NCBI RefSeq assembly: GCF_003625485.1 | Contig: NZ_RAIR01000013.1 | Span: 1 to 54,476 of the forward strand | Direction: 5' to 3' | DNA from: Butyrivibrio sp. CB08 | Lineage (GTDB): Bacteria > Bacillota > Clostridia > Lachnospirales > Lachnospiraceae | Length of the DNA stretch: 54,476 nucleotides | In this document: positions 17,101 through 24,482 of the stretch, piece by piece | How positions within the stretch are numbered: the stretch's first letter is position 1 | Layout of the letters: each line of letters starts with the position of its first letter | The notes under the pieces: model-generated | The model's input: only the letters and a program-made list of their open reading frames with translations | Database searches by the model: none | What the model was told of the DNA's origin: nothing | Translations under genes and position numbers: made by a program

Positions 17101-18174
17101 TCCCGTGAATGTCCTGCTCCTCTCATTAGTACCAAGCACAATGACGTTATCAGCCACATTATCAAGAGAAAGGCTGAGGCTACTCACCGGGAATCTCCTA
17201 TCAAGGCCGTGAGGACCTGAGATGACCCTTACATACTGTCCGACCGAGAAAGCAGGGATGCTCTCGTCAGCGTAGTGAAGGTCTATTGCCCTACATTCGA
17301 TAGTCATGTTATCGAACTGTGTCTCCTGCAGATATTTCTTTCCCTTTGAAAGAAGGGCACTCGCTGTAGTGACATCTTCCCAGATGACTGTCTTAGTGAT
17401 GATGCCGAAGCTCTCTATGGCCTCTGCGCTCTCGACATAATCCTTGCCATCATTGATATCGCTAACTGTCAGCCTTTTCCTTATCGTTTCTGATGATTCC
17501 CCATCAAGGAAAGCTCCAAGCGGGATTATCCTTGTAGCAAGGTCTGCAGCATTAAATCCTCTAGTGAAATCAAGAAGATTCTCTCCGAATTCTATCTTCT
17601 GGTCACTAAGGTCAAGATAATCCTCAAGGTAATCAAGATACAGCTTCCCATCCTTATTCCTGACAAACAGATATCCGCCAAGGTTTTCAAGAAGATCTTC
17701 CTTCATCTCCTCAATAGTGCTGTTATAATTTGTAAACCTATAAAGTGAATCATTTGCATCCCTAGCTGTAACAATCCCTACTGTAAACTGTCTGTCTGCC
17801 TCCACTTGGCTGTTATGGATCTGTACCAATTTCTCAAGGTATCCACGTACCGTGATACCATGATATTCAGCTAAAGGCTGAATGGAATCATTAAAAAAGG
17901 CCAATGCACCTTCACAGTACACTGACCTTCTGTTATGGAAATCATCACTTATCTCTGTTGCCCTTCCCGTGAAGATTATCTCGGAATCCCTGTAGACAGT
18001 TATCGTAGACTTCATCCTCTTGATGACATCCTTCAGCTCATTTCCCGGAAGCATGATGAAAGTAAGGCTTCCTGCCTTATTTACTTCTAGCTCGACTGTC
18101 GGATTCAATATAAGCTTCTCATCATCTCGGCTGTCATATATCAAATTGCCATCACATAAAATCTTATAGATCAT
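14152..18174 (-). CDS. Tail-associated Tal/fibre protein with collagen-like shaft
   Basis: In 1340 aa the first 370 match the prophage-tail (phage minor structural protein) hub domain (for example FTGRATEISDDFHNRRSVYCEG). Residues of about 563-636 are a Gly-X-Y collagen-like shaft rich in GKDG and GTNG. An Ala/Asn/Thr heptad-like coiled coil follows (about 695-760), then receptor-binding and carbohydrate-binding-like regions to the C-terminus, which ends in beta-helix-like repeats (GTLNSIAINNNGNFIVKSDG). It sits at the tail tip and probably contacts the host surface. Start and stop overlap with Dit by 4 nt (ATGA). Confidence 0.9.
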   Translation of the reverse strand: MIYKILCDGNLIYDSRDDEKLILNPTVELEVNKAGSLTFIMLPGNELKDVIKRMKSTITVYRDSEIIFTGRATEISDDFHNRRSVYCEGALAFFNDSIQPLAEYHGITVRGYLEKLVQIHNSQVEADRQFTVGIVTARDANDSLYRFTNYNSTIEEMKEDLLENLGGYLFVRNKDGKLYLDYLEDYLDLSDQKIEFGENLLDFTRGFNAADLATRIIPLGAFLDGESSETIRKRLTVSDINDGKDYVESAEAIESFGIITKTVIWEDVTTASALLSKGKKYLQETQFDNMTIECRAIDLHYADESIPAFSVGQYVRVISGPHGLDRRFPVSSLSLSLDNVADNVIVLGTNERSRTFTGASQEANAEIIKKIKSVSDMDSVLAQAGRNATNLIHEATHGYVVVEPNEILIMDTNDKRTAKKIWRWNQGGLGFSKEGYDGSFSVAITQDGAIVADYITAGKFDANLIKTGIISDEKGRNYWNMETGEFCLQSGTIGDTSVENIETAITKGIIDVDVEYAQNSSSTTAPTSGWSTTAPSWVDGKFIWQRTKTTTADGKSEYSKPTCITGAKGATGAAGKDGANGKDGKDGTNGKDGAPGKDGADGKDGTNGTNGKDGAPGKDGADGKNGTDGKNGSDGKGVTAIVEQYYLSSSNTSQAGGSWQTTCPAWKSGYYIWTRSAVTWTDKTTTYTTPTLANGINSANTTANTANSNANTAKNTANAASTAANEAKETANSAKTAADGAKDYADKAAAAAVKNQTQSDIFNKLTNNGQTQGIYLKDGKLYINAEYIASGILKSKDGETFYLDLENGILNMKATSLSVVGTTPSNIWRNTASFSKIGTEWLTFASCEKGNWMGDSNNSSNCAIDLCDITPAPPDGVPVTNSLWIKPYNMGQHCVGQAIPIDAGKYMFSYYYRAKLNPNLLRNTADKKVDSGVTDTGWVLSSGGNGTGSVITGYNNLGTTDKFVLPYPLAYEIKGNTSGNRDYAQKVKLTKGKKYVLSWYSRLVNNCTSATLLIRNWNTTTNACELTLFNSKVTNTAWERRCVVFTATSETSEITNIQFGLSGAGSVQFACMKLEEADYCTAYVPNTADASYKESDLIYFRVFRRWGNGSSYGIYSTVSSSIADIKAGKWNRFVGEDTFLKNKDTSNKWDMKNTNYFWEYETGKFKTKMRVGMSNGISVEFCGLMISRLSGNDTAKTASASVRWAPNGSDSMLKDSIVSTMTGGTSTDSNQGLYINSSGQLCINASMIKSGTISADKIKTGTLNSIAINNNGNFIVKSDGTITIKSGCLTITDGGSQSIRFNTSSGSQQIHMTDGSKDLLLVPGHIYYTNKNGIYTELTN

Positions 18175-18812
18175 AAGCTCTGCACCTTAAATTCTACTTT
18201 CACGTTTCCTGTTCCGCTGAATGTCAGCTTGCTGTCCCCTTTGGGAAGAAGGATATCAAATATCCTGTTCTTACCAGGAGAAAGGTCATAAGACTTACCT
18301 CCGAAAGCTACTGTCATTTCCTTATCCACTGTCATCGTAGGGACAACAGGGATCCCATTATTTGTTACTGTAAGAGCCTTTGTCCCGGATACTGCTACCG
18401 ATTTTGAGACAGAAGTCTTATATGTTTTCTTCGGATTCACTATACAGATGATTGCAATCTCCGCAAGGCTTCTGTTCGTAGCAAATTCATCAACACTCAC
18501 CCTGCCCGTGTATGTGTTGTCAGGATCATCATCGAGTACGATATCCATCTTCTTTCCATGGATATTATTAAGCACTCTTGAGTAGGTTTCTGCCCACTCT
18601 TCCTTGGGATTCGGAACCCTGAACACGAAAGATATCTCCCTGTCCTCATACATGACCCTTCCCGTGAGAGCTTCCGTGATGTCGAGATTTCCATCTCTTC
18701 CTGGAACGTCAACTGTAGTAGTCCTTGCCTTTGGCGGACTTATCTTTTTCGAATAAAGAACAAGGCCAAGGTCCGTATCAGACCTCAGCCCTCCAAACTT
18801 TACACCTTTCAT
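18171..18812 (-). CDS. Distal tail protein Dit
   Basis: The 213-aa protein shows the Dit/SPP1 gp19.1-like N-terminus (MKGVKFGG...SDTDLGLVLYSKKISPPKARTTTVDVPGRDGNLDITEALTG). A galectin-like C-terminal half contains VTNNGIPVVPTMTVDKEM and SFSGTGNVKVEF-type strands. It forms the hexameric tail-tip hub between tail tube and Tal. The ATG at 18812 has GGAGG eleven bases upstream; an in-frame ATG at 18830 has no site. The overlap with the tape-measure stop and the Tal start shows tight coupling. Confidence 0.9.
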   Translation of the reverse strand: MKGVKFGGLRSDTDLGLVLYSKKISPPKARTTTVDVPGRDGNLDITEALTGRVMYEDREISFVFRVPNPKEEWAETYSRVLNNIHGKKMDIVLDDDPDNTYTGRVSVDEFATNRSLAEIAIICIVNPKKTYKTSVSKSVAVSGTKALTVTNNGIPVVPTMTVDKEMTVAFGGKSYDLSPGKNRIFDILLPKGDSKLTFSGTGNVKVEFKVQSL

Positions 18813-21298
18813 GTCCTTGATGCCCTCCATGCTATGTTGCCAAGCGCAACGTCCATCTTTGGAGCTATACCTCCTACAAGCTCTCCGCTGTCGAGGTATA
18901 CCCTCATGTCCTTATCTGCTATAACTTTAAGAAGGTTTACTATCTGTCCGTCCTGACCTCTCATGCCATCTGCCACTGCATCAGCAATATAAGTTTTGAG
19001 CGCATCAAGAGGCGCTACCGCTTCCTTGCCTGCTTCACCGCCTCCGAGAAGCCTTCCGTTCTGCATTCCGAAGATTGTAGGACCATCAAGGATACCACCG
19101 TTCTTATACCAATCAACCGAAAGATGTGGCACTGAAGGAGGATCCAGAGAGAAACTACCACTGATACTGAAATGTGGGAGCTTAAGATGAGGAAGGCTCC
19201 AACTGAAGTTAAAGAAGCTCTTTATGCGCTCGATTGCTGAATGCACAAAGTCTGCTGCCTGATTCATCTTGCTCTGGAATGCCTGCTTGATGCCATCAAG
19301 CTTTCCTCCTGTCAGGGCATTAATGGTATCGAAACCGAATGTGTAATACTCCTTTATCCCGGTCCATACCGCTGCGACTGTACCTTTGATGCCTCCACCG
19401 TTGCTCTCAAAAGCCTGCTTTATATTGTTCAGCTTCTGGGAAACCATGCTCTTAAGATTATCTGTAGTCTTTGAGACATGGTCCTTTATATTGTTCCACA
19501 CCTGTGAGGTATTCTCCTTAAGCTCTGACCACTTCTGTCCTACAAAGTCCTTAAGCTGTCCTGCCTTTTCCTTGATGGTATCCCAGTTCTTATAAAGAAG
19601 GACACCTGCTGCCACCACGGCTCCTATTATCGCAATGACCGGAGCAGCAGCAACGACTATGCTTCCAAATGAAGCAACACCTGCTGTAACTGCCGGAACT
19701 ATTCCACCACTGAAGGCAAGGGATAATAGCTTGACCACCGATACGACCTTCGGTATCACTGTAAGTATCGTACCCACAGCAGTTATGACTTTACCTACGA
19801 CAATAAGGACAGGACCAAGAGCCGCCACCACAAGTCCTACTGTGATGATCGTCCTCTTGGTCCCTTCATCCATATGATTCAGCTTATCCACAAATGACTG
19901 CACATGCTTTACCACATCCCTTATGACAGGCATCATCGTATCGCCAAGTGAAATGGCAAGTTCCTGAAACTGTGATTTCAGGATAGTCAGCTGACCTGCG
20001 AGGTTATCCTGCATCGTCTCAGCCATTCTTTCCGATGTTCCATCACAATTTGCTATCGCTCCACTCAGTTTATTTATATCTGAATCAGCTGCATTCATGA
20101 TAGCAAGGAATCCAGACATGGCATTCTTTCCTACAAGGGCTTCTGCATTTGCAGCCTGTTCGGATTCTGACATCTGAGAGAAAGCATTCCTACAGTCGGA
20201 AAGGATATCAGAGAGGTCTCTCATGGATCCGTCTGCATTTGTAGTAGCGATATGCATCTCGCCAAAGGCTGCTCCCGTGAATGAAACATCCCCGGCAAGG
20301 TTGTTCATGATGGAACGGAGTGCTGTTCCTGCCTGTGATGACTTGATACCTGCATTGGCCATAAGACCTATCGCTTCTGCAGTATCTTCTACAGAAAAAC
20401 CAAGAGCTCCTGCGATAGGCGCTGCATACTTGAAGGTCTCACCCATCATCGATACATTCGTATTTGCATTACTTGATGCTGCAGCAAGGACATCTGCAAA
20501 GTGTCCAGAGTCCTCTGCGGAAAGTCCAAAAGCTGTAAGAGCATCAGTAACGATATCTGATGTGGTAGCAAGGTCTTCCCCGGAAGCTGCTGCAAGATTC
20601 ATGATACCCTCGATACCACCGAGCATGTCCTCGGTCTTCCAACCTGCCATAGCCATGTAATTCATAGCATCTGCTGCCTCGGAAGCTGAGAACTTTGTCT
20701 TGCTTCCCATCTCCCTTGCCTTATCCCGGAGCTTATCAAATTCCTCTCCTGCCGCTCCAGATACAGATGCGACCTTGCTCATGGCAGAATCAAAGTCCGC
20801 TGTTGTCTTCACAGCGGCTGTACCCAAACCCGTAACAGCCATTGAAACAGGCATCAGCTTCTGACCGACACCGGATATCGAACTTCCGACATCCTTCATC
20901 TTATTTCCGACAGCAGTCATCTTCTCAAGAGCAACTCCTGATTTTGAAGCCTGCTCCTCAAGGTCTTTCAGTTTGAGTGTAGTATCTTCAATCTCCCTCT
21001 GGAGCGAATCATACTGAGCCTGTGAGATCTCGCCATTCTCAAGTGCTGTCTTAGCCTGCTTCTCTGCTTCCTTTAAGGCATCAAGCTTTTCCTTCGTCTC
21101 CTTTATAGCCTCGCCAAGAAGCCTATACTGCTGTGCCGCAAGAGTGCTGTTTCCTGGATCAAGCTTAAGAAGCTTATTCACATCCTTAAGCTGAGTCTGG
21201 GTCGAATGAATATCTGTATTTACTTGTTTCAGTGATGCCGACAGCTTTGTAGTATCGCCACCGATTTCAACTGTAATTCCCCTTAATCTGTCAGCCAT
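18809..21298 (-). CDS. Tail tape measure protein
   Basis: The 829-aa protein starts MADRLRGITVEIGGDTTKL, followed by a coiled coil (about 30-130). The TIGR01760-type core (about 155-480) includes FDSAMSKVASVSGA and AMNYMAMAGWKTEDMLGG. Long hydrophobic helices (about 505-610) cross the membrane during DNA entry, and the C-terminal region ends GGEAGKEAVAPLDALKTYI. Its length sets tail length. The ATG at 21298 has TTAGGAGGG; the frame upstream to 21364 lies inside a terminator. The gene normally follows the tail chaperone directly, but here one gene is inserted between them. Confidence 0.95.
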   Translation of the reverse strand: MADRLRGITVEIGGDTTKLSASLKQVNTDIHSTQTQLKDVNKLLKLDPGNSTLAAQQYRLLGEAIKETKEKLDALKEAEKQAKTALENGEISQAQYDSLQREIEDTTLKLKDLEEQASKSGVALEKMTAVGNKMKDVGSSISGVGQKLMPVSMAVTGLGTAAVKTTADFDSAMSKVASVSGAAGEEFDKLRDKAREMGSKTKFSASEAADAMNYMAMAGWKTEDMLGGIEGIMNLAAASGEDLATTSDIVTDALTAFGLSAEDSGHFADVLAAASSNANTNVSMMGETFKYAAPIAGALGFSVEDTAEAIGLMANAGIKSSQAGTALRSIMNNLAGDVSFTGAAFGEMHIATTNADGSMRDLSDILSDCRNAFSQMSESEQAANAEALVGKNAMSGFLAIMNAADSDINKLSGAIANCDGTSERMAETMQDNLAGQLTILKSQFQELAISLGDTMMPVIRDVVKHVQSFVDKLNHMDEGTKRTIITVGLVVAALGPVLIVVGKVITAVGTILTVIPKVVSVVKLLSLAFSGGIVPAVTAGVASFGSIVVAAAPVIAIIGAVVAAGVLLYKNWDTIKEKAGQLKDFVGQKWSELKENTSQVWNNIKDHVSKTTDNLKSMVSQKLNNIKQAFESNGGGIKGTVAAVWTGIKEYYTFGFDTINALTGGKLDGIKQAFQSKMNQAADFVHSAIERIKSFFNFSWSLPHLKLPHFSISGSFSLDPPSVPHLSVDWYKNGGILDGPTIFGMQNGRLLGGGEAGKEAVAPLDALKTYIADAVADGMRGQDGQIVNLLKVIADKDMRVYLDSGELVGGIAPKMDVALGNIAWRASRT

Positions 21299-21323
21299 AA
21301 TCCCTCCTAAAGAAAAGTATGAA

Positions 21324-21355
21324 AAAGCACCTACCCTTTGACAGGTAAGTGCTTT
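21324..21355 (-). terminator. Terminator after the inserted 177-aa gene
   Basis: AAAGCAC-CTACC pairs with GGTAAGTGCTTT, followed on the minus strand by a TTTTTC exit. It separates the inserted gene from the tape measure, so late read-through or antitermination is needed. Confidence 0.75.
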
Positions 21356-21365
21356 GTAAATCATA

Positions 21366-21899
21366 TTATTTATTTAATTCTTGTTCATAATACTCTTGGA
21401 GTCCTTTATCCACAATCTCTGTGATTTCAGCCATGATGGTTTGAAGATTGACTGTAACATAAGGATTTCTCAAAAATGATTCTATATATGCTGCCTCTCC
21501 CCAATTATCACTGTTTATTCCCTCAGATACATCATAATGACAGATAAACTTATCTGCTAAAAGCTTTATAGCCGTTCGTATTGTCATATCAGAAACGTCT
21601 GGTATAAATTCCCTGCTCAAAATATCATCTAGCGCATCTGCATAATCATCTTTTCCAATCTTTCTCATTACATTTTGAAGAGTATAGTTATTCTTTAGGC
21701 TAGGGCTCTCTATAAAAATAGCCCTAAGCTGAACAATTACCATATCAAAATATGTACCAATATCAAGATTGTCATCTAAAGGATTATCTATTTCCTTTAA
21801 TCGTTCATACCTTTTTCTCAGTAAATCATATTGAATCTTAAAATGCTTAAGGTATGGCTGTAATTCTAATTGTGCTTTTAGGTCTTCACTGATGTCCAT
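21366..21899 (-). CDS. Hypothetical protein inserted between tail chaperone and tape measure
   Basis: The 177-aa, acidic, all-helical soluble protein (YLKHFKIQYDLLRKRYERLKEID, IRTAIKLLADKFICHYDVSEG) resembles no phage structural family that I know. It is more AT-rich than the neighbouring tail genes, has its own terminator and is separated from the chaperone by 69 nt. These are the signs of a moron added to the late operon. C-terminal similarity to Abi-type helical proteins is possible but unproven. The ATG at 21899 has a GGGGA site. Confidence 0.75.
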   Translation of the reverse strand: MDISEDLKAQLELQPYLKHFKIQYDLLRKRYERLKEIDNPLDDNLDIGTYFDMVIVQLRAIFIESPSLKNNYTLQNVMRKIGKDDYADALDDILSREFIPDVSDMTIRTAIKLLADKFICHYDVSEGINSDNWGEAAYIESFLRNPYVTVNLQTIMAEITEIVDKGLQEYYEQELNK

Positions 21900-21968
21900 A
21901 ATAATTTCCCCTTTTAATCAATACTTCTTCTTGATTCTATCATGGGTACATTGTCGTTAAAAGAGGTA

Positions 21969-22504
21969 TCAGAAAGAGTCAAAATCGTCCTGTGTGGCCA
22001 GAACGTCATACTCACAGTTATCATTACTGCTCTCAACATACATATCATTCACTGTTCCGATAGTGATAAGGTCGAGATCCCTTATGGAAATCCCGACCTG
22101 TACACATCGAAGTAGGAATAATGCAGTTGTCATTTCTCTGTCAGTTGCTGGAAGTTTTTTTTAGATTCTTCCTGCTGCTGAATGTTCATCCCCCAGAGCG
22201 ATATCAGTTCCGGAAGTATTTCATAAATGGAAAAAGTTGAGAACTGGTCGAGCCATTCATCGGGAGAGCTGAACTTCTTATCAGGCTCACCCTGCTTTGC
22301 AAAAACATAGGCGAGATTCTCGAACATCTCCAATGAAAACATGTCCAGATCATCCTCACCATTCTTATCGATGTCCTTCTCAAGCTTTGAAAGGTCCTTG
22401 AAGATATCCCTTCCAAAAAGATTACGATAGATTCTCGGAGTCGCTGCACTTGCTCTGAATGTCACATCCTTATCATCTATCTTAATGACTTTAGTTACTG
22501 CCAT
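21969..22504 (-). CDS. Tail assembly chaperone, -1 frameshift product (GT type)
   Basis: The upstream chaperone frame ends at 22130, but its codons TCT-AAA-AAA-AAC near the end contain the slippery heptamer A-AAA-AAC (22160 to 22154). Slipping back one base opens a frame that continues with LPATDREMTTALFLLRCVQV and RDLDLITIG and ends at 21969, giving about 178 aa. This is the lambda G/GT arrangement, in which the longer form bridges chaperone and tape measure. The extension is typical of such T domains in Clostridia phages as I recall them. Use of the site is inferred from sequence only. Confidence 0.85.
22130..22504 (-). CDS. Tail assembly chaperone, short form (G type)
   Basis: The 124-aa protein (MAVTKVIKIDDKDVTFRASA, IYRNLFGRDIFKDLSKLEKD, YEILPELISLWGMNIQQQEESKKN) has the all-helical layout of Firmicute phage tail chaperones of the gp13/gp-G family. 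It binds the tape measure during tail assembly and is absent from the virion. The ATG at 22504 has GAGGAGGG upstream. The last ten codons carry the frameshift site that makes the longer form. Confidence 0.9.
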   Translation of the reverse strand: MAVTKVIKIDDKDVTFRASAATPRIYRNLFGRDIFKDLSKLEKDIDKNGEDDLDMFSLEMFENLAYVFAKQGEPDKKFSSPDEWLDQFSTFSIYEILPELISLWGMNIQQQEESKKNFQQLTEK

Positions 22505-22517
22505 TACTCATCCCTCC

Positions 22518-23108
22518 TCATGACTTACCGCCAGTGCCTGATGACTTTGCTGTAGGCATATAGACGTTTCCGAACCAGCCTTCATAAGTCGCATCAGTAG
22601 TATTGGTTCCTGTCTTTGCCTTTACATAACCACCATTGATTGATGTGGCAACAACAGAGAGCTTATCTGTCTTAGGCTCTTTGCTGTTCTCTGTAGTTCC
22701 GCTTGCGATACCACTTCTTGATGCTGTGCAGTTATACAGGCAGTGACGGATCTTTCTCTGATCACCCGAGAACTCGAAAAGCAGAGCGAAATGCTCTGGC
22801 TCTACATCCTTATTCTCCACAAACACACCATTGGCATCCTCTTCCTCATGCATGATGTCTGTTGAGAAAGACTCCGGGATGATGGCAATCTCAAGGTCTC
22901 CCTTGTAGCCATTATTTGCTGCGATAGCATAATAAACACCATCGTCTGCATAGAATGAATCACTCTCACCCTCTGCATCAAGCGAAAGGCTTACTGCGCC
23001 AGGAATAGGTACAGGCTTTGCATAAGTCACACTTCCATCTGTAGCGAATGTGGCCTTGGCATAGTGGCAGTTCTTCAAACCGAACTTCACCTTATTTGCA
23101 TTCTTCAT
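22518..23108 (-). CDS. Major tail tube protein
   Basis: The 196-aa protein has the phi13/Phage_TTP_1-type tube fold: KVKFGLKNCHYAKATF at the start, VPIPGAVSLSLDAEGESDSFYADD, GYKGDLEIAIIPESF and an FEFSGDQRKIRHCLYNC strand. It polymerises as hexameric rings around the tape measure. The ATG at 23108 is preceded by AAGGAGG; the GTG at 23123 would place the ribosome site inside the gene. It is followed 13 nt later by the chaperone gene, the usual order. Confidence 0.92.
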   Translation of the reverse strand: MKNANKVKFGLKNCHYAKATFATDGSVTYAKPVPIPGAVSLSLDAEGESDSFYADDGVYYAIAANNGYKGDLEIAIIPESFSTDIMHEEEDANGVFVENKDVEPEHFALLFEFSGDQRKIRHCLYNCTASRSGIASGTTENSKEPKTDKLSVVATSINGGYVKAKTGTNTTDATYEGWFGNVYMPTAKSSGTGGKS

Positions 23109-23119
23109 GTTAACCTCCT

Positions 23120-23440
23120 TCACACGGTCATTTCATACCGCACTTCATATAATCTTTCTGAATCTATCCACACTTCAGACCTTGTCCACACAATCTCATG
23201 CCTTGTTAACACGTCCTCGACCCTCTCCTCCAATTCAGGAGTCTTCAAATCCGTATAGAGTTCTAGGACGAGCCTGCTTAGTTTTTCATAGACAACATCA
23301 TCAGCATGGAAGTTATCACTTCCAGGAATAAGAAAAATGCAGAAAGGCGGATCCGGAGACTCACCCTCTGCAAAATGGTCATAGGCAAATGGAATTCCTG
23401 TTTCTTCTATCATTTCTACTATCTTGTCATACTTCATCAT
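23120..23440 (-). CDS. Tail completion/terminator protein
   Basis: The 106-aa protein has short helices and strands (EETGIPFAYDHFAEGESPDPPFCIFLIPG, KLSRLVLELYTDLKTPELEERVEDVL, ERLYEVRYEMTV). The layout and its position between the HK97 gp10-like gene and the tail tube match the tail terminator/completion family of siphoviruses. It caps the tube and joins it to the head. The start ATGATG overlaps the previous stop by 4 nt. Confidence 0.85.
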   Translation of the reverse strand: MMKYDKIVEMIEETGIPFAYDHFAEGESPDPPFCIFLIPGSDNFHADDVVYEKLSRLVLELYTDLKTPELEERVEDVLTRHEIVWTRSEVWIDSERLYEVRYEMTV

Positions 23441-23811
23441 CTGAGTTTCCTCTCGACCTCACTTATCAACTGATCCTCGCCCTTCTTTTCAGCAGGAGCG
23501 ATGTGAGGCCTTGCAGCTACCCTTCCACCGCCTCTCTTTGCATGACCATTTTCAAGAAGATGGGTCAGCCGATACCTGTCTTTGGAGTGGACTACGACCT
23601 GTATGGAATCCGAAGTTTCCTTCGTTTTCTTTACTGCCCAGGATTTCCTGTACTTCCCGGTCCTCTTGGGAGCAGTCTTTTCAATCTCATCCTTTGTGGT
23701 ATCGCCTGCATGCTTCACAGCTTCTTTAAGGTCATCTGTAGCAAGCTGGGCGTATTCCTTCAGACCTTTCATGACTTCATCAGCAAGGTCATCAATCCTT
23801 ACTGTTGCCAT
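23437..23811 (-). CDS. HK97 gp10-like tail/neck protein
   Basis: The 124-aa protein has the family pattern: a long N-terminal amphipathic helix, then ETAPKRTGKYRKSWAVKKT-type residues (here IEKTAPKRTG), HLLENGHAKRGGGRVAARPHI and AEKKGEDQLI. These are classic for the HK97-gp10 family, which joins head completion and tail. It lies in the normal position after the head-closure gene and 2 nt after its stop. Confidence 0.93.
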   Translation of the reverse strand: MATVRIDDLADEVMKGLKEYAQLATDDLKEAVKHAGDTTKDEIEKTAPKRTGKYRKSWAVKKTKETSDSIQVVVHSKDRYRLTHLLENGHAKRGGGRVAARPHIAPAEKKGEDQLISEVERKLR

Positions 23812-23812
23812 A

Positions 23813-24148
23813 TCATCTCCTCACTTTCCTGCATCTGAGCTTCATGCACTTTTTCTTGTAGTTCATAGGGTCGACCGCCATAATGTCATATATCTCATCA
23901 TGGAATATGACCCTAAACCCTGTAACATCAACACCTGCCACCTTTATGCAGAAGCGCACAGTAAAAGAAACGATGCTGTCATCAACTGTCTGTCCTGCGG
24001 ATTCCTTCTGAGCACTTTCTGATGAACCACTCACTGTCGCATGGCATGAATAATAATCTGCCCATGTGTTTGTATGGTTCCCTATTCCGTCCACTGTGAC
24101 TTCATTTTTCTGTATCACTATCCGTTCGTTCATAAGTGCTATATTCAT
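23813..24148 (-). CDS. Head-closure/head-tail adaptor protein
   Basis: The 111-aa protein (MNERIVIQKNEVTVDGIGNHTNTWADYY, VSFTVRFCIKVAGVDVTGFRVIFHDEIYDIMAVDPMNYKKK) has the beta-barrel signature of SPP1 gp16/HK97 gp7-type adaptors, including the W-x-D-Y and Y-x-I-x-x-V/D spacing. It plugs the portal ring and receives the tail. Its ATG overlaps the connector's stop by one base. An in-frame ATG at residue 6 is possible. Confidence 0.88.
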   Translation of the reverse strand: MNIALMNERIVIQKNEVTVDGIGNHTNTWADYYSCHATVSGSSESAQKESAGQTVDDSIVSFTVRFCIKVAGVDVTGFRVIFHDEIYDIMAVDPMNYKKKCMKLRCRKVRR

Positions 24149-24426
24149 CAGAAATCCACCTTCCTGTTCCCTGAAAGAAGTGCCCTTAAAGAAAGCGTGA
24201 GCTCATGGTGGTCAGCTTCCTCCCGGTGCTCATAAAGATATGCCGTGGAATAAAGAACCGCTGTCCTTATGGCTTCATTCTCGGATTCATTAACTGCTTC
24301 CACATCGAGCCTAGAAACAGCGGAGACAATCTCCATTGCTCCTTTTATCAGGGATTCTATGAGCTGATCTTCTTCATCATAATCAACACGTAGGTATTTC
24401 TTTGCTTCTTCTACGGATACGAGCAT
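24148..24426 (-). CDS. Head-tail connector protein (gp6-like)
   Basis: The 92-aa, four-helix protein (MLVSVEEAKKYLRVDYDEEDQLIESLIKGA, TAVLYSTAYLYEHREEADHHEL) matches the HK97 gp6/phage_gp6-like connector that sits under the portal. The ATG at 24426 has AGGTGGGAG upstream; a GTG three codons earlier is less likely. It follows the capsid gene and its hairpin. Confidence 0.9.
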   Translation of the reverse strand: MLVSVEEAKKYLRVDYDEEDQLIESLIKGAMEIVSAVSRLDVEAVNESENEAIRTAVLYSTAYLYEHREEADHHELTLSLRALLSGNRKVDF

Positions 24427-24447
24427 GTCTCCCACCTTTCAAATGAA

Positions 24448-24471
24448 GAGCCGCCCCTTACGAAGCGGCTC
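24448..24471 (-). terminator. Hairpin after the capsid gene
   Basis: GAGCCGC pairs with GCGGCTC, with only a weak T tract (TTCATTT) beyond on the minus strand. It may partly terminate or stabilise the capsid mRNA end. Confidence 0.55.
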
Positions 24472-24482
24472 TAAAACTAGCC

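Noticed and set aside
20223..20660. Plus-strand 145-aa frame inside the tape measure
   Set aside because: It arises from the biased codon use of the tape-measure gene on the other strand.
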